Source of the DNA: Mytilus galloprovincialis
Taxonomy: Eukaryota; Mollusca; Bivalvia; Mytilida; Mytilidae
Assembly: GCF_965363235.1 (NCBI RefSeq)
Contig: NC_134844.1
Location: 55,424,872-55,488,871 of the forward strand
Length of the DNA: 64,000 bases
Direction: 5' to 3'
Part shown: in pieces, positions 48,781 through 59,986 of the stretch
How positions within the stretch are numbered: position 1 is the first letter of the stretch
Layout: each line of letters begins with the position of its first letter
Translations under genes and position numbers: made by a program
The notes under the pieces: generated by a model
The model's database searches: none
What the model was told of the DNA's origin: nothing
Seen by the model: the letters and a program-made list of their open reading frames with translations, nothing else

Positions 48781-48890
48781 ATAAGTTTATGAATATACAA
48801 AACTTGCATAATGTATTTTTACTAGCTAACATTACAATGTGTATTAAACAAACGATTTAGCCGATTATGCATATTAATATGTAGAGTTAT

Positions 48891-48896
48891 AATAAA
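48891..48896 (+). terminator. Polyadenylation signal, PAN-FTP gene 1
   Basis: AATAAA 111 bp after the stop. The flank AAGTATAACACACCTAGTAC is identical at the duplicate gene (62085). Confidence 0.7.
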
Positions 48897-48929
48897 GTAT
48901 AACACACCTAGTACACTGTTATGTTTAAG

Positions 48930-49080
48930 AGCCAGCTGCATTCTGCCTCCGGGTGCGGGAATTTCTCAATAAGTTGAAGACCAATCAGTGGCATTTTGCT
49001 GTTTTTTGCACTTTGGTCTGGTTGTTGTCCTTTCACACTTTCCTCATTGCCATTATCTATTTTAGTACTGTAGTATAAAA
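48930..49080 (+). repeat. Interspersed repeat with CTCCGGGTGC motif
   Basis: Copy of 1972-2200 (GCCTCCGGGTGCGGGAATT, AGTGGCATTTTGCTGTT). Confidence 0.6.
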
Positions 49081-49660
49081 AAAACACAACACTAAAGGCT
49101 TAGCAACACGACACGCTTAAAAAAGGGGGTACTATAAAAAATAAATCACAAAAACTGAAAAAAATTCAGTACAGAAAAGCCTTTATCAACACATCAAACG
49201 AATGGTTAACAACTATCATATTCCTGACTTGGTACAGACATTTTCTTATGTAGGAAATGGTGGATTGAACCTGGTTTTATAGCTAGCTAAGTCTTTCACT
49301 TGTATGACAGTCGCATCAAATTCCATTATATTGACAACGATGCGTGAACGAAATAAACAGACTTAATAGGTAAAAATGACAATAATACAGCAGTCAACAG
49401 TGTGTTATAACCCTAATCATTAAAAAACATACAAACATGTAAGAAAGAAGCACATAATGGCATACAGGACAAGCATATTAGTAAGAGTTAAAGACAATAA
49501 TACACAAATTACCAAAGTTCAATAACAAAATGACGCGATGTTTAAGTACAGAGCAAAGTCATATATATAACGAAGAAACATAAAAAGGCATATATATATG
49601 TGTCCTATGTGTGAATATGTATATAAAATGTACTCATATAATGAACTTTATGACTTTCGA
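49081..49660. other. No gene; retroelement-tail fragment
   Basis: Contains CCTGACTTGGTACAGACATT and ACTTGTATGACAGTCGCATC, shared in part with 16910-17010 and 53040-53110. No exon was seen. Confidence 0.4.
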
Positions 49661-49661
49661 A

Positions 49662-50446
49662 CAGCAGTACACTGTGAAAGTAATTTTATTCGTGGGGAAC
49701 CAATTTTCGTGGTTTTCTTGGATGACTTTATCCACGAATTCAAGTGTCCAACGAAATATAACAATTGTTGTCCTAATCAAGACATGGAATTGAAAGAAAC
49801 TCATATAGGTTTGACTACCGATATGATCTAGAGAATACATTGAATATCGGCAATATGAGACTACTATAATGAAGTCTCAGGGCAAATGCACTATGAACTA
49901 CAATCGAGGCAAGATTATACCCATTTCATCTTTAAAAACCTAAACTGTACAATTTTTGATCTTTTAATTCTCATGAAAAATATTTTTGATCGGTGAAAGT
50001 CAGATTTCCGGTGATGATCTGCTATGATAAAGTATTTATTTTATATCCTCACAATTCTCGTACGGGGAAAAAAGAATTTCATGCTGGGCTTGCTTTTGTT
50101 AAGAAATAATTTTATACATTTAAAGCATTTGTTTATGTTCCTGTTTTCGGTAAGTGTCATGTTTATGGTCTAATTAACACCTGGTGATCTTTCGTCTGTT
50201 GATCACTCGATATCGGGTTAATTAGTGTCATCACAACGCTTTACACGAGTGCAACAATTTAAATGTTTACTTTGCAATTTCCTTCAATCTAGACAATTTG
50301 TCATCTTTGTTTCTAATGGCTTCAATTCTTCGCTCTATATTTTATTTTGAAAACTAAAAACCACGAATTAAAAGCCCACGAACATGTAACTTTTGCTTAA
50401 ACCCATTTGATACCCACTAATTGAAAGTATTTTCACAGTACTACTG
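49662..50446. mobile_element. Candidate MITE
   Basis: CAGCAGTACACTGTGAAAGT (left) is an imperfect complement of ACTTTC/TATTTTCACAGTACTACTG (right) over about 35 bp. The body has repeated CGTGG/CCACGAATT words. The 49598-49831 frame lies inside it and is not a gene. Confidence 0.5.
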
Positions 50447-50654
50447 TTGCCTTTATTTAAAATAAAAAAATGTTTAAAAAAACAATCACCATTAACAATT
50501 TGACAAATTCAAAGGCACTTATTAGAATTTCAAGTATTTTGTTTTTTCCCTTGTACATGTACAAGAATAAAGTTACACAAGTGTATTTGTTTGCGGGGAT
50601 GAAAACAAGTGCACAGCAAAACTCAGTTGAGTTTTAATTATCCGGAACATACGT

Positions 50655-50810
50655 GTAAAAGAGGGACGAAAGATACCAGAGGGCCAGTCAAACTCATAAA
50701 TCGAAAATAAACTGACAACGTCATGGCTAAAAATGAAAAGACAAAAAGACAAAAAATAGTACACATGACACAACATAGAAAACTAAAGAATAAACATCAC
50801 GAACCCCAAG
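50655..50810 (-). repeat. Retroelement tail (family B)
   Basis: AGAGGGACGAAAGATACCAG through AACGTCATGGC to CATCACGAACCCC; minus-strand copy. Confidence 0.75.
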
Positions 50811-50989
50811 ATGCATTTTAATTTTCTATTGTCAAGGTTATCCCATGCCTTTAAAAACTTCCATATTCAGAGCTTTTTCTGCACTCAGAGTAAACTATTG
50901 TAGTGTCAAAACGGCTAAAGGTCTAATTGAACCTAATCATAGTACAGTAATTCTTCTTGAACAATTATTCTAGCTGTATAATTTACTTG

Positions 50990-51030
50990 GGGGGGGGGGG
51001 GGTGTGGGGTGGGGGGGGGGGGGGTGGGGG
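50990..51030 (+). repeat. Poly-G tract
   Basis: About 40 bases almost entirely G, with single T interruptions. Such runs can form G-quadruplexes and are also prone to assembly error. Confidence 0.9.
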
Positions 51031-51630
51031 TTATATTGTATCTAGTACTAATATTTGTCAAATGAAAAATAAACAACATAAAATCAATACATAAATCTTT
51101 GTTATTTGTTTTTGTTTAAAAAAACACCAATTTAAGACATAAATAGATATTCGTTCATTATTACTGAAAGAAAGATATATTTGGTTAATGAATAATAACA
51201 TAAATGGCCATAACTCCTCTTAGTGACTAGATGGTTTGCTGATCTTTTGATATGACACGGAAAACAAGTTGAAAATATTATAAAAATAATAAAGTCATGT
51301 TTAGTTGTTGACATTATTCAGGTGATGAACACACAACAGAAAAAGCTTACACTGTCGACGCACCAGGTCTCGTTCTTAGATAACAATTTTTAAAGTTCTT
51401 GTTTGTCATCTTATTTTGTCTCGTCATAGTTGATTTATAAGATTTGGGTATCGACAACTTGCGGATTTCGTAATTTAGCGTTTTAAAATGAGCATTTCAG
51501 TTGTTAGATGAATATATTATGTGGCTGTTAATGATGCTTAAGTCGTTGAAAAGATTCCTTAACCTTAGAAACAAAACACTTACAACTATTCAGTGCTAGG
51601 ACTTTATCTATTTGTCAGCATGTTATGTTT

Positions 51631-52286
51631 AAAGGGGCACTAGCTGTCAAATTCATGTTCACCGATTTTAATCAAATTCTCATATTTGATTTATAACAAT
51701 GTAAAAAAATTATCCAAACTATTAAAAGTCTAAAATAAACAATTAACAGGCCACGGGCATGAAAAAAACGTAGCTATGTTTTGTGTGTTATTTAGTCAAG
51801 ACGCCATCATTTATTTATCGAGTTGACGTCTAAAGTCATCGGATGACCATATAAGCGATGTAAACATAAATAAAGATATTAATAAAATTAAGCAAACTCG
51901 TGCTGTTGGATTATTCTAGGTCTATTTAATTTTATATTTTGGATGAAAAATGAATGTTTATCATCGTTTTTAGCTTACCTTTGTTTCACTTTTTATGTTG
52001 ACATTCATTTCCTTTAAATAACTTTAAACATACAATTCACGTGTTTTTCGTCTAAACCTAAGGGGTTAAATTGAAGGTCACATGAATACGGATGCAATGA
52101 GGTCGAATTATTCACTTGTAAGTGAATAATTCATAATCAATGTTTTTTTAGCATATTTCGACAAAATTGAACCATACTGGCTGCTAAAAGCGAATTATTA
52201 TTTCACTATTTGAATTTTATTAATGATTGAGCAAAACATATAATATATTTATTTTTTTATAAATCTCGTAGTTAGTGGCCCTTTAA
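51631..52286. mobile_element. Interspersed TIR element (MITE), copy 2
   Basis: AAAGGGGCACTAGCT at the left is complementary to AGTTAGTGGCCCTTT at the right (13 of 15). TTTAA-type flanks are present on both sides. The related block 36880-37160 lacks the insertion between TATGTTT and the G-rich segment before GCCGTTTT. Copy 1 is at 45-686. Confidence 0.8.
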
Positions 52287-52449
52287 GGATAACGCCGTTT
52301 TTTTTTATTATTCTTGAAGCTCTAGTATGAAGTAAGAATTATTATAAAAAAACATTGTCTTTATTCAAAATTTTAAATATTGGGAAACTGTCTGTTTGAG
52401 AAATAAGTTTGAATATCCTTTAAGAATTTTTTTGCTCCTCAACTTTGTA

Positions 52450-52555
52450 ATTGTTTTTGGTTTCGAACTTTTTTGATTTGAGCGTCACTGATGAGTCTTA
52501 TATCGATGAAATGCACGTTTGGCGTATAAGATTATAAGCCTGGTACCTTTGATCA
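52450..52555 (-). repeat. SINE-like repeat (family C), short copy
   Basis: TTTTTTGATTTGAGCGTCAC, TGATGAGTCTTA, GGCGTATAAGATTATAAGCC and GGTACCTTTGATCAC. Confidence 0.7.
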
Positions 52556-52869
52556 CTATTTAGCCTGTCTTTCTTCACCTCAAATTCATATTTGTTCTTG
52601 AGGCGGCCATTTTGTTAATGCAACAAAAATTGACTTATATTTGAAATATGTCTTGTAATTTAACATGCTGGTCTCTTTTGCAAAATGTAGCGATGTTCAA
52701 TATTTGTTAACTTTCCTACAGGAGCATTTTTGTCTCTTTATTATTTTGTCTATTTTCTTGGCTAAATGGTATAAAATTATATTTTTTTGCAACTAATACA
52801 CTAAGGGTTTTTACACTCAGACATTGATTGTCTAATTCGAAATTTGACACATCTTCTTTTGAACTTGTG

Positions 52870-54706
52870 GGTTTTAATGATTTTCAATCACGTTCACGAT
52901 TCTGCAACTTCTAAGTTATATGCAATTGACATATAAGTAAAAAGTTTGAAAATCACAAAAACTCCTAGGAAAATTCAAAACGAAAAGTCCCTAAAAAAAT
53001 GGCAAAATCAAATGATAAAGCACATCACAAAGATTATATTCCTGACTTGGTACAGGCACGATGCGTGAAAAAAACCAGACACAATAGGTAACAGTGTCAA
53101 AATATGGGTTCAGCAGTTATCCCTGTGTCACAATCTTAAAACAAACAGACATATTTAAAAAAAGAAGCACAAAAAGCATCTATCACATTTAACAACCACA
53201 TTCATTGCTTACTAATATATGTATTTTATATCAACCCATAAACCATTGAAATATTTGACTGCTTTCACACCAACTCTTTGTGTATGTAGACTCGCGTGTT
53301 TCAGTCAGAAAATGAAAACGTCACACAGGAAGAAATATAAAATAATTTTGTCGTTCAAAGCATTTTCTAAATTATAATTTCACACGGGGAATGATGGTAT
53401 ACAGGGTTGAAAAATCTAATAATTTTGTAAGAACTAATTTCAGAAAAAGACCGAGATTTTAAATTATCCAGTAGTTCTTTAAAATTTTTTAGAATCCAAA
53501 TATAGTTAATATCACTAAGCGAGTAAAATTGTGTCGTTCAAAGTATTTTCAAAATTATAATAGAACAATAACATTATGGCGGGATCTTTAAAAGTACAGA
53601 GCCACGTCATAAGTACCAAAGAAACACAAAAAGTCACACGTACAAAACACACCAGCAAAAATGAAAGATAATACAAACACATTGACGGGATTTATAAGTA
53701 CCGAGCCACGTCAAATTGATATCACAGAAAACAAACCAAACAGTAAAAGTAATGTTAACAATAGAACAAAGACAAATAAAAGAACAATATAACAGGTTAT
53801 TAAGATGATAAGTAACGTCAGAACGCAGAATCTATAGATAAAGACCATCATGTATTATTTGTGAAGTTGATACGGAATATTTATCAACAAGGTCTTGGTA
53901 CCTCCCGATGAACTTAAGTAATTCAAAGATAGTGTACTAATACCAAATGACTGTTCGTGACTTCAATTCAAATATTTGTACTTTTAATGGACAGATTTTT
54001 TGTTATTTTTATCTACATTATTATATAATTTCCACTTCATGAGTTATAAGATTTTTTTTTATCCATATATCATTCACATTTTAACAAAATGAATCACCCA
54101 GAGACACTCAAATGCCTAATCGCAAATGAAGGTTCATGATTTTCAATTAAAGGATAACTTATCTGTACTTTTAAGCAAAGATAACATATTTTATCTCATA
54201 ATACTCATATTTAATGAATAATAACTTTACCCTGATGTACAAAATGTACTAATATTTAATGACAGTTCATGATTTCCATAAACGTTGAGACATAGTTGCA
54301 CTCTTATTTAACACCCACAAAATATGAAAAAAAGAAGACTTACCTTAACTCACTATGCTTGCTTAGAGACGACTTAATTTCCACCACATACCAGATGACA
54401 AAGAAGTTAGGAACTATAGTTCACCTTGGAGCCCTAAACACTCTCAAGCAATGCGAACAACATAACTGTTAATGATTACTAGTATATTGAATGTAAACAC
54501 CATCCTGCGCAATATAAAATCCTGTAACTTGGTTTGTTGTTGTAAACAGTCAAATAAATAAAATGTTGTTAAAACATGATGTTGAACTACTTCAAAGGCA
54601 AACGAACGAATACAGCATGAAAGTTTAAATGATACAAATACAGACTGATATAATATGAATCGTCTAACTCCTTATTCATATAATAACTCTTTAGTATCGT
54701 CAATGC
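52870..54706. other. No gene seen
   Basis: Non-coding part of the second duplication unit, with a fragment shared with 49220-49380 (CCTGACTTGGTACAGGCAC). A GGGATCTTTAAAAGTACAGAGCC-like segment occurs at about 53580, with a related one at about 53690 (CGGGATTTATAAGTACCGAG). No exons. Confidence 0.4.
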
Positions 54707-55590
54707 AAGACTAGTAAGATAGAACTGACGTTATGTGTCGTGCATGTAAAACTTGTAAGATAGAACTGACGTTATGTGTCGTGCGTGTAAGACTTGTAAG
54801 ATCAAACTAACGCTATATGTCGTGCGTGTAAGACTTTGCAGATCAAACTGATGTTTTGTGTCGTGCGTGTAAGACTTGTACGATTAAACTGACGTTATGT
54901 GTCGTGCGTGTAAGACTTGTAAGATCAAACTAACGTTATGTGTCGTGCATGTAAAACTTGTAAGATAGAACTGACGTTATGTGTCGTGCGTGTAAGACTT
55001 TTAAGATCAAACTAACGCTATATGTCGTGCGTGTAAGACTTTGCAGATCAAACTGATGTTATGTGTCGTGCGTGTAAGACTTGTACGATTAAACTGACGT
55101 TATGTGCCGTGCGTGTAAGACTTGTAAGATCAAACTAACGTTATGTGTCGTGCATGTAAAACTTGTAAGATCAAACTAACGCTATATGTCGTGCGTGTAA
55201 GACTTTGCAGATCAAACTGATGTTTTGTGTCGTGCGTGTAAGACTTGTACGATTAAACTGACGTTATGTGTCGTGCGTGTAAGACTTGTAAGATCAAACT
55301 AACGTTATGTGTCGTGCGTGTAAGACTTGTAAGATAGAACTGACGTTATGTGTCGTGCGTGTAAGACTTCTAAGATCAAACTAACGCTATATGTCGTGCG
55401 TGTAAGACTTTTCAGATCAAACTGACGTTATGTGTCGTGCGTGTAAGACTTGTACGATTAAACTGACGTTATGTGTCGTGCGTGTAAGACTTGTAAGATC
55501 AAACTAACGTTATGTGTCGTGCATGTAAAACTTTTAAGATCAAACTGACGTGATGTATCGTGCGTGTAAGACTTGCAAGATCATCCTGAC
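54707..55590 (+). repeat. 41-bp satellite with five-unit higher-order repeat
   Basis: About 21 units of 41 bp (core AACTGACGTTATGTGTCGTG). Variants recur in the fixed order A (ATAGAACTGAC), B (ATCAAACTAACGCTATATG), C (ATCAAACTGATGTT), D (ATTAAACTGAC), E (ATCAAACTAACGTTATG), giving a 205-bp higher-order unit seen four times; the third lacks A. Confidence 0.95.
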
Positions 55591-57244
55591 TTTATGGAAA
55601 AATCGGAAAATAAGGGTCAATCTCGAACCAAAAACATTACTGAATCACAAAATAACAACCTAGCCAAAAAGATGGGAAAAAACCCACAACAGTCTATAAG
55701 GCCCTAATACATGTAAAACAATGTATAAATCTAAACTTTCCCCAGATTCATCGTCAGGTTCCTAAAATCAATTTATGCGCCACAACTGCATCCGTCAAGA
55801 CGCATTCTTGATTTTTTAAAATGTACGAAAATAATATCGGTTCTATAGGGACTTTCCGTTCGAATTCGAGTTCGAGTCATACATACATTGCCAGAAGTGT
55901 AAAAAAAACATTTTGTTTACGGAATGAACATTCAGTTTACGCACTACTGCCATACAGTTTGCATTATCATCACATATAGTCGTTTTTACATTTACACCTA
56001 GGGGTTCGTCAGTCAAAATTGAAATTAGATGGTTTGGGTATTCTGTTCTGACATTGTTTTCTTTTTATCTCTCGATTTGATGGCAATTTTTACTTTCCAA
56101 ATTGTGTTATCTTACTTTCCCGATGAAAATGACATGTATTCTTGACTAGAAGAACGTAAGAACTTACCAAAACGATTTATTGATACCATTTGGTTTTGAA
56201 CTATCAGTGCCTGCGAGTACCATACGGCTTATAACCATTAGTACTTTGTATTGACATGACGTAAATATATTTTGTGTAAACTATCAATCACAAATTATGT
56301 AAGACAATTGCGTGTACTTCTGTAGACCAATTTCAAATTTACCTCGCACGGTCGGACATACTTTTGATGTATTCGACCCGATTTGTAATACATTTGGCTT
56401 TTCAAAAGAAGCCAGTGCTTTGTATTAGTTTGCTCTATTTACATTTTCTGTAAATATAAAAAATTAGGGAGAAGTAGTATGATGCATCAAGTGCATATAA
56501 TTATTATGATTTTGATAAATAAAATTTTCAAATTATCATTCACACATTACCTGATAGCTATTAAAAGTAACTCCTAAAGTATTGCTGATAAGGTATTTCC
56601 GAGGGCATATCTTGATTTTGATGAATTAAATTGAATTAATAATTGACAATAAGCTCATCTGAATGATGTGTTTATAATGACATGATTTCCACAGCTTGTT
56701 CAATTTATTATTTAATTTGTTAAGTACGTTTCTGGTCAGATTATAGACTTTATTGAATTTCATTTTCTTCAAATAGATTTTTTTTTACCACAATGGGTTT
56801 GTTAATTGGGAATGGCTGATTATAATTAAACGATATTCTGTATTCTTCTCGTGCAATTTTCTTTTCTCGTTTTATTTTGTTTTGTTTTACTAGTAGATTT
56901 GTTTGTCAGTTTTAGTTTTCAACGTGGTTTGTCTCTTTCTAACAAGTACTTGAACATCGGTAAACTACAATCGTCTCAATTTATAAACCTCTTTGAAACA
57001 TTCGAAGTTTAATTACCTGACGAATACTGCAATTGTACTTGAATTTATGTTTCAACTGCCGAGGACCATGTCAAAATAAGAAAAAAATACTTTTATCCTT
57101 ATGTTTATTTTAGTGTGGTATTTCAGGTAATTTGTTTAACAAAATGGATTGGCTTTTGATCTTAATCATGTATGGTTATATTCTAATCCAGTAATATGTG
57201 TTGCCTTTTATGACTATTAACTTTAAAAATTGGTCTCTCATAAC
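55591..57244. other. Segmental duplication body, no gene
   Basis: Parallel to 42336-45660 without the 719-bp element. I see no exons. Confidence 0.5.
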
Positions 57245-57403
57245 AGCATTTCTGATTGGTAAATGAATTTGAGTCGTCAAAACGTAAATCAAGCAGCTAC
57301 ATATTAACAAATAGTATGTATTATAGACAAATCACATTAATGCTATATTTTGTTGCATCTAACCTTACAAACTGTATAGAGCATTCGGACTGCGGAATAT
57401 AAA
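57245..57403 (+). promoter_or_regulatory. Candidate promoter of PAN-FTP gene 2
   Basis: Conserved block as at 45660-45810. TATAAA is at 57398-57403, 113 bp before the ATG, followed by GTACA in both copies. Confidence 0.5.
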
Positions 57404-57515
57404 GTACATGTTTAGATAGTGAGTCAAACAAGGTTTTTTAAATCATATATCCATTTAGTAATCAGGCATTTGATAATATACCTAAGGAAGACCATTGAAG
57501 ATAAAAAAATCCGAT

Positions 57516-59929
57516 ATGTTTCTACAATGTTGGAAAACCTTATGTTACATGACTGCACTGTTTTATAATGTTCGTTCCATGAAATCGAATCAGCAATCAT
57601 TTATTATTGATGTAAATAAAATAATACGTTCACATCAAACACGTCTAGTGGATTGTTCGATCATAGCTTGTGCAGTTCTGTGCACGTCCGACTACAACTG
57701 TTGTGCTGCAAGTTATAACGAGGACAGTAAGATCTGTTTGTTGGGAAATCAATGCTCACCGGTGATGAAGGAATTGGCGAGTTTCAAGACGTTGACTAAA
57801 CAACCTAGAGGTATGATATGTAATATGACATTAATTTATTATTTTTCTTTGTATTTCATCTTCTACAATAATATAGTGTTCCTTTACGATTTACAGACAA
57901 GAAGAATTATAATGTTGATTGAGATTATCCAGTTATTGGAACAGTGCAATTTTGTAGCTTTAAAATTATATTCTTAAGGAGTACATTTGTATTAAAACTC
58001 GTATGTTTCATTGAAATAGGAACGCACAAAAATGTTGCGTTATTAAACTTTTACTTCGTGTTTATCCGGTTTATTGTGAAACCAACATTTCAACATTATT
58101 ATCACATAATCGTTATACATCAATACCAGATCATAAGAGGAGATGGCCAAAATATTTACATTAGTAGTTTAACTACATATTCTCCTCATCTTTGTCCAAA
58201 CTAGAGCATATCGAGAGTGATAGCAGTTATATCTTTTTTTGTCTTTTAATTATAAAATTTTAAAGCTTTATATTATCTTTTTTTATTGACCCACTCAAAT
58301 GAGATCTTACAAAAAAACTTATTTAATCACAACCTATTCTTTATGATTTTAACGTTAATATAGATATTTTCATTTATTACCTTTAACATTATTTCTAGAT
58401 GTTGCTTATGGAAAGTCAGCCAAACAAAGTTCAGTTTTCGACAATCTCACTGTAAACATTGCATCAAGGGCTGTTGATGGAGATTTTAATACATTGATGC
58501 ACACTGAACGAGAGTATATGCCATTTTGGGTTGTTGACTTGGGCAAAAAATATAAAATCAAACAGATTGAAATCTTCAACAGAAAGACAATTCTAAAAGT
58601 GGTTGGTGAGTGAAGTAAACGTATAGTTTAATCTTTGCTGATGCGTGTATTTAGAGTTTATCATTGTCATTATTAGAGCATTTGCATTATTCACGCATCT
58701 CGATACGTGCACGGGTCGACGTACACGTATCGGGCAGATTTGTATACATTAAAGATTTATACCTCAATTAAAACTGAATTAAAATTAAATCCATTATAAA
58801 ATATTTTTATTGGGACCAACTTCGTCCCAGCTTCGTTACGGATACGCTAGTAAATACGTGAATTATGCAAATGCTATATTAGAAGTGGGACTTTTAAAGA
58901 CGTATCGTATCTGTATCTGATACGTTGACGTATTTGAACGTATCTTTTGGTTATTGTTAAAATACATATAGCAATCGAGAAGAGTTGGAAACATAGTGAA
59001 AGGACGATAACATTTTGTGGTCTCGTTCATTTTTAATAAACGAATTGGTGTTTAAATAACTTTAATAGATGTATTAGATGGATTTACATAATTGCTTCTT
59101 GTATACCAAAATCCTGATTTTTATATCTATTATTGCCCTAAAAGTTATGTTTCTACGATACATATTCACACTACCTATAACACAATTATGATTGATTGAT
59201 TGTTAGTTGCTTAACCATGTTAACGTCCAGTAGTAACACAATTAGTAAAACAGAAGCTAACATTTACACACATTTAACAATCACGTGTTTTTCGTGTCAA
59301 ACCATATACTTAACACCCGATATTAAATCAGTAGAATAACCTAGGCTTGAAGTTGAATTATAAAACAAATAAAGTTAACGTTAAGAATATTTATACGCGT
59401 ACTTTAAATTTGCTGATAAATGGGGACTGAATCATTCATCATCAGCAGAGTTAGATTGATGATTGATACCAATAATAATACATTTAGCAGGCAATACTTT
59501 TTTCAAATATTGAAAATGAAAGAGATCAAAAATTGTCACCACCCTTTCCCTTTTTGTTCCCTGTATTTTCCCTGTTCTCGCGCAATTTTTATCACAGTTT
59601 TTGACTCAATCATCAACATTTTCAGCGTTTTAATTTCAATTTATGTCTGAAAAGTGATGATTAAAGGTTTCAATATCGAGTGTTTAGTTATAAATGAGTA
59701 AACATAAATTAATTGAAAACTATTTTGTAATAAAAAGAGTGTGCTAATGACCGAAAGACATCTAACATAACAAAAAAAACAACATATAAACATGTACTAT
59801 CTAAACACATAAATAATCAATTTTAAGCAATAACCCACAGATACGTTCATATACGTCAGCGTATCAGATACGGATACGATACGTCTTTAAATGTCCACTT
59901 CTATTATTACTAATATTATTATAATAATT

Positions 59930-59986
<57 letters not shown>

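Noticed and set aside
49598-49831. 77-codon frame with an apparent CPMC start
   Set aside because: Mostly inside a candidate MITE with CGTGG/CCACGAATT words; no family resemblance and no splice context.
57495-57515. Seven-residue N-terminal extension of PAN-FTP gene 2
   Set aside because: Begins with TTG; the paralogue starts at the ATG equivalent to 57516.
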